A stretch of DNA of 64,000 nucleotides from Cephalotus follicularis (Eukaryota > Streptophyta > Magnoliopsida > Oxalidales > Cephalotaceae): NCBI GenBank assembly GCA_001972305.1, contig BDDD01000267.1, positions 315,624-379,623 on the forward strand, read 5' to 3'. Made by a program: the position numbers and the translations under genes. Positions 11,655 through 21,485 of this stretch are shown one piece after another. The notes under the pieces were generated by a model, which had not been told where the DNA came from, searched no databases, and worked only from the letters and a program-made list of their open reading frames with translations. Each line of letters begins with the position of its first letter. Position 1 is the stretch's first letter.

Positions 11655-12292
11655 TGATAAGGGAAAAAATATATCAATATATAGTGCGACACGTGTCCTC
11701 TGCGGACACTGCCACGTGTACAAAGGATTTAAAACCTATGCGGATAGTAGTCAGAGGAAACGCCTTAGCTCCAATTAAGGAAACATGCGAGATCCTCGGT
11801 CGTTGTCCAGAGGACCTTGTCGAGATTCTCGGCTGTTTTTCAGAGGACCTCCTCCTCCATAACATAATAAGGCCACAAATCAGCCTATCTTCCAGGGATC
11901 CACCTCCACAATATCAGCAAGCTGGACGTAAAATCAAGTGGAGATAAGGGAAATCCTGAGATTTTCGGCATTTCCTTAAGGGACAACAATCACCTTCTAA
12001 ATTCATGCTTAAGCAGTTACAATCCGGCACTATAAATACCAGAATCAAAGACTTGACACGGGTCAACCATTTTCACATTCAATAACACTTTGCAACTTTC
12101 TTCTCTGTCATAAATTGACTTTAGCATCATAGTGTCCCCAGGAGAACACCCTGCTGGACCTTCGACTTATTTGTTCCATTTGTGCAGGGAAAGTAATCAA
12201 ACCATCTTCTCGGAGCATATCAGAGTGTTTGTTTCAACAAATCAAAGTCCTCCACGTAGGATACTGTTGAGTAGAGGATTTTTGTATCAACA
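11655..12292 (+). repeat. 5' LTR of gypsy element 2
   Basis: Starts TGATAAGGG and ends GTATCAACA, matching 20847-21485 closely. TATAAATA begins at 12031 and is the likely core promoter. The long ORF over its first 290 bp also occurs in the other LTR and is not a gene. Confidence 0.9.
11690..11718. promoter_or_regulatory. Paired G-boxes in element 2 LTR
   Basis: CACGTG occurs at 11690-11695 and 11713-11718, upstream of the LTR TATA box. G-box cores of this kind bind bZIP and bHLH factors in plants; a role here is inferred. Confidence 0.5.
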
Positions 12293-12294
12293 GT

Positions 12295-12309
12295 TGGCGC
12301 CGTCTGTGG
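12295..12309 (+). other. Primer-binding site of gypsy element 2
   Basis: TGGCGCCGTCTGTGG lies two bases after the LTR end. The identical motif follows the LTRs of elements 3 and 4. The first nine bases match the PBS used by tRNA-Asp-primed plant gypsy elements, but the rest does not, so the tRNA is unresolved. Confidence 0.75.
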
Positions 12310-12336
12310 AAAACACGGCAAAAAGCTATTAGAATC

Positions 12337-14123
12337 ATGCCTTTGAGAAAAAACAACAACCACTCAACTGCCGAGGGCAGCCAAGCCGCCACTAGAAACT
12401 AACCACCTGCCACCGGCCAAGTTGTTGCCACAACCGAGCAAGCTCCTATAACAGAGGAGCATTTTAGTCAGTTGCTCCAGGGAATGGAGCTCCTTACCAA
12501 TCTGTTGGCAACCGGTCTAGCCAACCACGAACAGGTCGGAACTGCCCGACCAGTCAGCTGAGGACGATCTGGTCTGAGTAGGCTGGCCCCGATGATTCAA
12601 CGACCCCATGGGGAAAGGCGAAACCCGCCGAGGGGGGCAAGGCACCCTCCAAGGCGGTCAGAGGTTCAAACATCTCTGGGAGTAGAACCAAAGTGAAACC
12701 CGCCGAGGAGGACCACGTGTCCCCCGAGGCGATCGGGGATTAATACGTCCCTGAGGAGGAGACCAAAGATTCATACATCTCTGTAGGCGGAGTCCTCGAC
12801 TGCCAGGGATCATAGCAATCATCCTCGGTCTGAACATCCCGAGTAGTAACCGATAGAAGTGGATCGTCCAGTGGATGCCGAGGACACCCGAATGCACTCC
12901 AGCGTATCACACAGAACTGAGACCAGACCAAGGAGTAGAACGGCCCATTCAGCCATACTAGCGGGGCATTCACAAGTTTCTAGCAAGACTAGAAACATCG
13001 AGGATGTGGAGCAAGCCGTGAATAGGAGGCTTACCGAGATAGAAAGAAGGCTCCAAGGAGCCGAGCAGGGAAGAGGGTACCTGTCTGAGGTACAAAGCAT
13101 TAGCTCAACTCCTTTCACCCCCGAGATAATGAAGGAACGCATCCCTCCTCAGACCCTATTCAACATGTGCGTTACTACCAAGCCTCGGATGCTATACTTT
13201 GCCGAGGATTCCCGGTAACATTAATAGGAGCAGCCCAGTCATGGTATTCTACCCTGACAGTGGGTTCAGTGGCGAATTTCAAGCAATTTACGGAACTGTT
13301 CATTACCAAGTTCCTTAACAGCACCATGCAGAGAAGGAATTCAAGCTACTTGATCAACGTGGTTCAGGGCAAGGATGAGTCCTTGAGAGATTACCTCACC
13401 AGATTCAATAAGGAGTCCTTGACAGTAAAGGACTTAGAACTGTCCTTCGCCCTGGCATCCCTGACCAGCGGATTAAAGGATAATTCACCTTTCACCTTCT
13501 CCCTTATAAAGAAGCCTGCTCAGGATATGGCAGATCTGCTGAGAAGGGCAAAGAGATATGTGAATGTCGAGGAGGTAATGGTTGCTAGGAAGCAAAAAAC
13601 TTCCTGGTCGGGCCATCATGTGGAGAAACAGAAGCACTCACGAGGTGCTCAAGAGTCAAAGGAGAAGAGGAAAGATAGGTTAGAGCTCGCAAGAGACGAC
13701 CTGAGACACAAGCTTCCCAGGAGGGAGGGATCCCCAAAAATGGGGGCATCAATCCCCACCTACAAAAACTTCGCCCCTCTCCTGGAAATACGCACGAAGA
13801 TACTTGCCGTGGAGAAGGATAAGGTCCCCATCCAATGGCCAGCACCCATGAGATCCCAGCAGAAAAGAGGGACTTAGACAAGTTTTACCGGTACCATCGT
13901 GACCACGTGCATGATACAGAGGAGTGCAGGCAGTTAAAGAATCATATTGAAAACCTGATTCGCAGAGGCCACCTCAAGAAATATGTGGATAGAGATGCCC
14001 TTCAGGAGAGAAAGGAGCGTATAAAAGAAGCTCCCCAACATCTCTGGAGGAAGGTAATGCCGAGCACCGAAGGAAGTACTCCAAGGTATCTCATAGTTAG
14101 GGACTGGGGGAGAAAGCCTTGAA
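12337..14123 (+). pseudogene. Gag of gypsy element 2 (retrotransposon gag domain, knuckle-like region)
   Basis: The frame opens at 12337 with MPLRKNNNHSTAEGS but soon meets stops. 12859-13200 reads SQVSSKTRNIEDVEQAVNRR and then STPFTPEIMKERIP. A frameshift follows, and 13167-13877 holds the conserved gag core: SWYSTLTVGSVANFKQFTELF, then FLNSTMQRRNSS, VQGKDESLRDYLTRFNKESL and SGLKDNSPFTFSL. Compared with elements 3 and 4 it has lost short stretches between the IP and HVRYY motifs. 13835-14030 gives a knuckle-like HRDHVHDTEECRQLKNHI. Gag would form the virus-like particle that packages element RNA. It is broken by stops and at least two frameshifts. Confidence 0.85.
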
Positions 14124-14290
14124 AACCCGATACCATGATGCCATAACCAGACTACAGGGCAGAGAAAAACTAGCTCCATATTTGGGAAGGGCCCTACGAG
14201 GCAAATGTAGTGCTCCCACTTGGGAACATTCAAACTTGAAACTCTGGGGGGCGGGGAGATTCCCCGAGATTGGATTGCCGAGCATCTAAA
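14040..14290 (+). other. Pol deletion junction with unrelated filler
   Basis: At about 14045 sequence matching element 3 near 47455 stops. About 150 bp of unmatched sequence follows, and similarity resumes near 14225 with the last integrase codons that element 3 has near 51280. About 3.8 kb of protease, RT, RNase H and integrase is therefore absent here. Confidence 0.75.
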
Positions 14291-14464
14291 GATATCATCA
14301 ACTATTTGTAAGTTGTACAAAATTCAAGAATATCAATAAAGTTGAATTTTTTCTCTAAAAAGTGCTTGTTCAAGACCATAGTTATAAGTTTGCAAGGGAC
14401 CGGATGCCTAATGTTCATATCCTTAAACCTCTGAATAGTCGCCGATCAACTCCCTCAAGCAAAA

Positions 14465-14850
14465 AGCTTTAATACAAACCAAAGTCTCGAACAGACCAAA
14501 GTCTCGAACAGACCAAGGTCTCAAGTCAACAAAGACTCCTTCCGAGAAGCAAATAAATCCTCCCGTCATAGGAGCACTAAAGACTCCTTCCGATGAGCAA
14601 AAAAAGCCTCCTGTTAGAGGATCACTAAAGACTCCTTCCAAGGGGCAACTAAAGACTCCTTCCGAGGAGCAACTAAAGACTCCTTCCGAGGAGCAAAAAA
14701 AGCCTCCCGTCAGAGGAGCACTAAAGACTCCTCCCGAAGAGTACCTAAATTCATCAACAAAGACTCCTCCCGAGGAGCACCAAAAACTACACCTACAAAA
14801 GACTCCTTAGGGAGCAAACTCAAAAAGACTCCCAAAGGAGCAAACACTGG
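14465..14850. repeat. Array of short hairpin repeats in element 2
   Basis: About ten units related to AAAGACTCCTTCCGAGGAGC, spaced about 20-40 bp, preceded by three 20-bp AGTCTCGAACAGACCAA units (about 14480-14525). CTCCT and AGGAG pair across a TCCG loop in the best units. Element 3 has only one or two diverged units in the equivalent place (51700-51745). Confidence 0.8.
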
Positions 14851-15397
14851 TCGGAAACTCCATGAGAACTTGTCCGACCAAACCGCTATCACATCTTGAG
14901 AGGCGAATCCATGAGAACTCACAACGATCAAGTTCGTTGGACTGAGCATTTTGAAATAAGTGTCCCTATGAGGACTACAAGCTCAGACGACCTGATATAG
15001 AATATAACAGACCAGATGAGATCCTGCTCGGCAAACCCGTAAGAACTTGCCCGAGCAGACCTAAAACTTGGCCTACGAACACGTCTGAACTCATAAAGAT
15101 CAAGTCTCGTTGCTTAAGCGCTTTTTATACAAAGTGTCCTATGGGGATTAGAAAGTTTAGGTAGCTTAGTCTGAAAAATGTAAGACCACAATATAAAGTC
15201 TAAGAAATAGACTAAGTGAAATTTCCTAAGGGAAATATCTAAGCTCGGACGAAGCTACAAAGCATACAGAGCAAGAAACAAAGAACAAAAAGATCCGAAG
15301 TGCAAAAGTTCTGTGCTTCATTCATAAAGAAGTTATATTACAAGAGTCAGAGAAAAGGAATTACATTATAAGGAAAAATTAAATTACAAGGCAAAAA
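14851..15397. other. Element 2 spacer between hairpin array and antisense ORF
   Basis: Non-coding spacer that matches element 3 at about 51745-52200 (the same CGATCAAGTTC and TCCTATGGGGA phrases). No ORF of interest. Confidence 0.6.
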
Positions 15398-17697
15398 CTA
15401 AGCTTCTGGAGGATGAGCTTCTTGGTCATCCTCTGGCAAGGGTGCAGAGAAGGGGACAGAAAGGAGGAGGTTGAGCAGCATGGTCAGAGTCACTATGAAT
15501 GACCACCACATCCGAGGTTGCAGCTATCTCTGTTTCCTCGGCCTCCTGGCGAGACATTATTTCTCATCCAAAGCATCAACAGCTTTCTCTTCCGCTTCTT
15601 CAATGCCCTCAAGATAGAAGTTAAATTTGTCAACAGTGGAGCAACATACGAAATGATCCAGAGGAACCTCTGGATGGACAGAAGAGATCCAGTTTCGGCA
15701 AGAATAAAACCCATGGCGAAAGTACTCTACGGATTCTTCGAAAAGTATCTCCCGGAAGATGGGGGAAGCTTTGAAGTCTTACACAGCCGACTGTACAATC
15801 ATTTGGAATTCAGTTGAAGCCTTGAATTCGACAAGGGCATTATATACTGCCTCTTGGGTCCGAGAAGCTTCCTCGTCTCAGAATTTGGTGAATTCCTCTG
15901 TGAGATTCTTCAAGGAATCACTGGTATGCAAGAGGCTCTCCTCGATCCTTCTCTTATCTGCCCTCTCCCCTTCTAGCCTTGCCAAAGCCTACATTTTCTC
16001 CTCAGTGATGGACTCTTGAACCCCGAGAACCTCTTCCAGCCGAGCTTGGGCCAACTTGGCAGGTTTCCTAAGCTCCGTCACCTCCTCGCGCAGCTGGTTG
16101 TTGAGTTCCAGGGTATCCATGAAGTTTTCCACCATGAGTTGAGAGTCATTCAGAGCCTGATAAAGGAAAACTAGTGTCAGAGGAAGAGAAAAAATATGTC
16201 AGAGAAAATAGGAGGACCTACATACCGAATCTGGCTCCGAATGCAGTCATTGAAGAGTAGGTCATGATTCCATCCCTTCCTAGCTTGGAGTTGGGACAGG
16301 TGAAAGCAAAACTTGCTGAGGACAAAGGGGGCACCAGGAGCATTGAGGTCCCAGTCAGAGCTACCAAAAGCGTCGAGATCCTCTTCCATCTTCTTGGAAT
16401 CCCGAGGAACTCCAAGGTTGATAGGGTCCTCAGAGCTCACCAAGGGGGCCGCTCCAACTTGCCCCCGGTTAGAGCCCTCTACATTCTGCCGAGTTTTTTG
16501 CTTTTTGGATGGGGGAGGAACCTCCAAAACGATCCCTTTGCCCCAAGCAGCTCTTCTCCGGGAAACTTCAGCAGCAGTGGGGACAACTGTAGCCGTAGTG
16601 GCCACCTCGACCCTTTCTTGGCTTGGCTCAGCATTCCCCCTGAAGTTTTTTCCTTTTCCTTGTTGGCAGCCATCCTCTGCTTCTTCTTGCTGACCTTCAT
16701 TATATCAGCAACACGACGCCGAGGTTCCATTGCTGCGAAGAAACGAGATAATCAGAGTTAAAGCATGAACTAGAAGAAATAAAGTTAAAGGAGGAGATAA
16801 AGGCTTACTATAGCTTTCCCTCGGCACATATCTATCTTGGATTCTCTCTCCCTCTGGGATGTCCTCGGCATCTCCCAAGTGGGATACTTGGCTGGGGATC
16901 ACACTCAGCCCAGCTTGAAACAAACAATCCTCAAGCACAACAAAGTTCACTTCCTCGGCCTCCAGGACCATGAGTTTGCCGAGGTCCACCTTCTCTTTTG
17001 AGGATAGGCAAGACCTTTTATTAAGGTGCTTTGTTTCCAGAGAATCACACCAGTTGGAGGCAGTGAACCCAAGGAGGTTCTTTATCAAAAAATACCTCTT
17101 TCTCAAGTTTTTGATAGACTGGGTATGGTTCACCAGTAACTTTTTTGCACCAAGGCATGATTTGAAGAAATATCCACGCTTACCTGGCAAGGCCAAGAGA
17201 ACGTGGAACTCTTTGAACAGTCCCACCATCGCAGTCACCTCTGACTCGAGGCACTTGACCAAGAAACCTATCACAAAGCTCCAGGACTACGGTTGGAGGA
17301 GCGTGGGGTGTAGGCAGAAACTCTTCAAAATCGAAATGGCAAATGAGGGCACTGATACTCTCAAACCATGTGAGAGAGCATCTTCAAAAACCACGAAGAG
17401 GCCAGATCTACTCTCCATAGCCATCTGAGGATTTTGGGGAAGGTTGAATGTTATACCCCCAAGAAAACAGTATTTTCTGGCGAGTTCCAATACTCTCCCA
17501 CGAGAGAGCATGCTCATGTCAAAATAGCCTTCTAAAGCTTGAGTTCTAGCTTCAGAGGTGGGAACATCAGGGTCTCTCACTGTGGCACCCACACTTTCCT
17601 CTGAATCAAGAGGGTGCTTGGCAACAGGCACCACCATTGCCAAGGGAGCAACTTCCTCGGGAGTAAGAGATCTACGAGTCCTTTTGGATCTAGCCAT
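15398..17697 (-). pseudogene. Antisense ORF of element 2: gypsy-type transposon domain plus coiled coil
   Basis: Starts on the minus strand at 17697 with MARSKRTRRSLTPEEVAPL, a basic N-terminus. 17600-17290 reads MLSRGRVLELARKYCF, then LFVVFEDALSHGLRVSVPSF. 17274-16705 continues with VIGFLVKCLESEVTAMVGLF and KRGYFFKS. These match the antisense ORF of element 3 and look like the Pfam Transposase_28 (putative gypsy-type transposon) family. 16605-16177 is a low-complexity linker with PPSKKQKTRQ, a likely nuclear localisation signal. From about 16160 down to the stop near 15398 it is heptad-rich and acidic, consistent with a coiled coil. Frameshifts and stops break it, and introns may exist. Function is unknown. 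The 17721 insertion sits 23 bp upstream of its start codon. Confidence 0.65.
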
Positions 17698-17720
17698 CTA
17701 TACTAGAGAGAGAGGATGAG

Positions 17721-20229
17721 TGTCACGCCCGGACCCAGCCCGGCTGGAATCCGTCGTGCCCGCTACGAGGCTAAGCCTTCCAGCAGAGACTCACCTCGTA
17801 GGTTCAGCAGTACAGAGTTTCAGAAAATCATTTTAAAACAAAAAGTTCTTCAAAACAGAAAAAAAACAGGAAAGTTTCTTGAAAAACTTGAAAATAATTT
17901 TAACTCTTAAAATTTTACGAAAATCGGGCATGTAGTATTCGTTTATAGGACTATGCCCCCTGTAAAGAAAAACACAATTTATAAAAACACACTCCCGAAG
18001 GAGGAAACAGTTTGTAATGGGCTCAGCCCTCAACAGACCACACTCCCGAAGGAGGAAACAATTTATAAAATGGGTTCAGCCCTCAGCAGATCACAATTTA
18101 AACAGAAAATAAGTAATGGATTGGGCTCTGCCACAACCGTATTAACAAAACTTAAAACTTGAATAGGGTTCAGCCCTTTTTAAATGAAGACAGAACAGTT
18201 ATATAAACATATAAGTAATGCAGAATTTAAAACATTCATGCAATGATGATATGCATATGTTGACTCTGGTAGCATGCCCTATGTGGTCTCACCTTAGCAG
18301 ACAAACAGACTCCAGCTAACAGAGCGCAACAGACTAACCTGTCAGAACTAAAAACGGAAAACAGAGGAGAGGGTTAGTCCACAGGACTAGTGAGATGAAA
18401 CAAAAAGACTAAGTAGAGTGTTTGCATCGCAATATAAAAAAGTCCATACAGAAACGATATAAAAGTATAAAACAATTGAAACAGAATAAAAATCCAGAAT
18501 CTGTTTTATAAACAAATTTAAAACCACTTAAACAGATTTATACATCCAAAAACCGATAAATAAACAGATTATAAAACAACAGTTAACAGAATCAGCAGAA
18601 AGTCAGATTGTTTTCACAAAACAGATTTGCTTACTCAGAATCTCAGATATATATATAGTATTTAACAAAGTTTAAACAGAATAAACATATAAAGATGCAC
18701 TGGGTCTACTAGGTAAGGTTGACGCCTGGGCCCCGTCAGGCCGAACGTCCAGCAGAACAGAAGGGCAATGATACCGTCGTATCAAAGCATCAGAATAGAA
18801 AGTCTACCGTGTAGACAGTGCCTCTCATGGGCATCAGATATATATATAATACAATACCGAGATCCCAGAGCATCAAGATATATTTAAACCGATTTCAGAA
18901 ACACAGAATACAGAATCTCAGATTTTCTCAAAACAGACTTCAAACAGATTTAAGCAGATACAGATATCGTCAGAGTCGTCAAAACAGATTTATACAGATT
19001 CAGAAATCGTTTTCTTATCAAATACAGATATAACCAAAAATAGCGTCATACTATGACTATAACCATGCGAGCATTCGAAAACATTAAAAGAAAGTTCAGA
19101 CATTACAACTTAAACAAATTTCAGAAATGAACTAAAACCAAGTTCATTCAGATACAGAAAATAAATAAGCAAACATGCTCATACATTCATAACATTAAAA
19201 CATTTCAGAGTAAAAAGGGTTAAAGAAAGACGTTTCACTCACTGTACAGACGAGCGAGTCCCTCGACTGGTCTCCTCCATGGCCGACCTCAAAGGTAGGA
19301 TCCTCTGCCAACAGACAACAGATCATCAGAACTCAGACAGACAATAGACTATCAAAACCTAAGCATGCACAAAAACTGTGCAATGCGTTATGCAATGAAA
19401 TGCGTGCAGATGTCAGAAAACCATAACTGATCAATCCGGTTAACAGAACAGAAGTCAGATTATTAAAAACATCTTTTAAACCTCTTATTAAACACTCGTT
19501 CGAAATCATTAAAGCTAGTCCAAGTGGTCGTCCAGATTATCCAATTCGAGTCATATAAGCAAATTAAGTTCATATACAACAGAAACAGATAGAGAAATAC
19601 AGAAAACAGCGGAAAACAGAATTAACGGAACACAGTTCGGAATTTACCGAAAGCTGATGAAACGGAGTACAGAGTCGGAATCCCGCAGCGGAACTGGAAC
19701 GGATCACATCGCCGCAGAGAACGGAGTCGGAAAACTGTGGGAGGGGTCCGGTGTGATCGGGAGGTGACGGCGGTTCTGTTGGTACCCTCGCCGACGTCAG
19801 ATCGGCAGTGACGCCGGCGGCAGAGGCAGAGAGACAAAGAGAACGAGAGAGAGGAGAGAGAAATCGGGGAGAGAGAGAGAGATGGCAAAAATGAGCCAAA
19901 AAATGGCATTTCTCATATATATTCAACCCAAAACGGACTGGGTTTTTGCCCAGATTTTAACCGTTACGGATAGAAATTGGATGATTAGGACATACCACTT
20001 GGGCTATTTTCCGAAATCAGCAGCAGTTTCAGAAAAAACATCATTAAATTTTTCAGCAGATAAAACTTAGTTACGCGGAAAACCATCATAATGAAATCGA
20101 AATGGTAAAAATTTATAAATGTCGTGATGCATATGTCACAATTGTCAGAAAAACAGACTAACAGACAGACAGATAGACAGAAGCCCGTAGGCTCACAGAC
20201 ACAGACCGTACTAGGACACGGATGTCACA
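17721..20229 (+). mobile_element. Second solo LTR (2,509 bp), perfect ATGAG duplication
   Basis: Begins TGTCACGCCC at 17721, exactly like the solo LTR at 1988, and ends GGATGTCACA at 20229. ATGAG precedes it (17716-17720) and follows it (20230-20234). No gag, pol or primer site is seen inside. It contains AT- and CAGATT-rich sequence at 18450-19200, two near copies of CACTCCCGAAGGAGGAAACA (about 17990 and 18040), and GAGA runs near 19840-19880. Open frames at 19570-19926 are low-complexity artefacts. This is the innermost layer of the nest. Confidence 0.85.
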
Positions 20230-20234
20230 ATGAG

Positions 20235-20846
20235 AAGCTAAGAGAACCTAAAGTGAAGTCCTAGATCAGTTTGAAGCAACAGGTATCTGAGGAATACTCA
20301 CCAAAAAGTTTGAAGAAAGATGTGTGAAGCGAGGTTGACTTGAAAGCACAGAAAATCAAAGGAGCTTAATGCAACAAGATGATATCCAGAAGTTGAAGAA
20401 GGTGAAGAGTCTTCTTTGAGAAGAAAACGCCTTTTAAAGGCCAAAGGGTAGATTTCAAGTTGATCCAAGCCACACAATCTCTGCATATCAAACGACCGTC
20501 AAATCAGACGCGGGAAACGAAGAGACACAGGCGGGAATTATGCAAGACTTGCCACGTGTAAATCGTCCTCGATACGCTTTCTATGGATGATAGATTTTGG
20601 CCCATCTAAGGTAGGCCCAACTATATCCCAGAGGATCGTACCAAGCCAGAGTCCACCTCTGTCTCTCTTCCTCTGATGAGGCATGCGCAGTTTTGTTAAA
20701 GGATCGCACGAAGACCATTATCCTCTATCTTTTATCCTCTGCCGGTTTAAAGTTCAACCTTACAACGAAGTTCTGCCTAAGCAGTAGCTCCTAGCTCTGT
20801 TCCTCCTCCTCTACCACGAGCAGAGAAGAAGGACCAGAGGGGCATA
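20235..20846. other. Element 2 sequence between solo LTR and 3' LTR
   Basis: Remaining 5' flank of the antisense ORF (its presumed promoter and leader) plus the purine-rich tract GGACCAGAGGGG at about 20831-20842 just before the 3' LTR. No other gene is seen. Confidence 0.6.
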
Positions 20847-21485
20847 TGATAAGGGAAAAAATCTATCAATATATAGCGCGACACGTGTCCTCTGCGGACA
20901 CTGCCACATATACAAAGCATTTAAAACCTATGTGGATAGTAGTCAAAGGAAACGCTTTAACTCCAATTAAGGAAACATGCGAGATCCTCGGCCATTGTCC
21001 AGAGGACCTCGTCAAGATCCTCGGCTATTTTTCAGAGGACCTCCTCCTTCATAACAGAATAAGGCCACAAAATCAGCCAATATTCCAGGGATCCACCTCC
21101 AAAATATCAGCAAACTGGGCGTAAAATCATGTGGAGATAAGGGAAATCCTGAGATCCTTGTCATTTCCTTAGGGGACAACAATCACCTCCGAAATTTATG
21201 CTTAAGTAGTTACAATCAGGCACTATAAATACCAGAATCAAAGACTTGACACGGGTCAGCCATTTTCACATTCAATAGCACTTTTCAACTTTCTTCTCTG
21301 CCACAAATTGACTTTAGCATCGGAGTGTCCCCGGGAAAACACCCTCCTGGACCTTTGACTTGTTTGTTCCATTTGTGCAGGGAAAACAATCAAACCATTT
21401 TCTCGGAGCATATCATAACGTTTCTCTCAACAAATCAAAGTCTTCCACGTAGGATACTGTTGAGTAAAGGATTTTCGTATCAACA
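20847..21485 (+). repeat. 3' LTR of gypsy element 2
   Basis: Starts TGATAAGGG and ends CGTATCAACA, 639 bp, with TATAAATA at 21224-21231. Clear but scattered substitutions against the 5' LTR show that the insertion is not recent. Confidence 0.9.

Larger units (their letters stand above)
11655..21485 (+). mobile_element. Gag-only gypsy (Tat-type) element 2, nested in the copia element
   Basis: LTRs of 638 and 639 bp (11655-12292, 20847-21485) bracket a PBS, gag, a large pol deletion, an array of short hairpins, an antisense ORF and a PPT-like tract (about 20831-20843). Flanks ATAGG and ATATG form a target duplication with one mismatch, and removing the element restores the copia gag frame. It lacks protease, RT and RNase H and keeps only the last few integrase codons, so it would need enzymes from a relative such as element 3. 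It is itself split by a 2.5-kb solo LTR. Confidence 0.88.

Noticed and set aside
11654..11947. 97-codon frame starting at the LTR edge, also present at 20846-21124
   Set aside because: Both copies are inside LTRs of element 2, and the frame is explained by LTR similarity; no coding motif is present.
19570..19926. 118-codon minus-strand ORF rich in Ser and Leu
   Set aside because: Translation of GAGA-rich sequence inside the solo LTR at 17721-20229; a second minus-strand frame is just as open.
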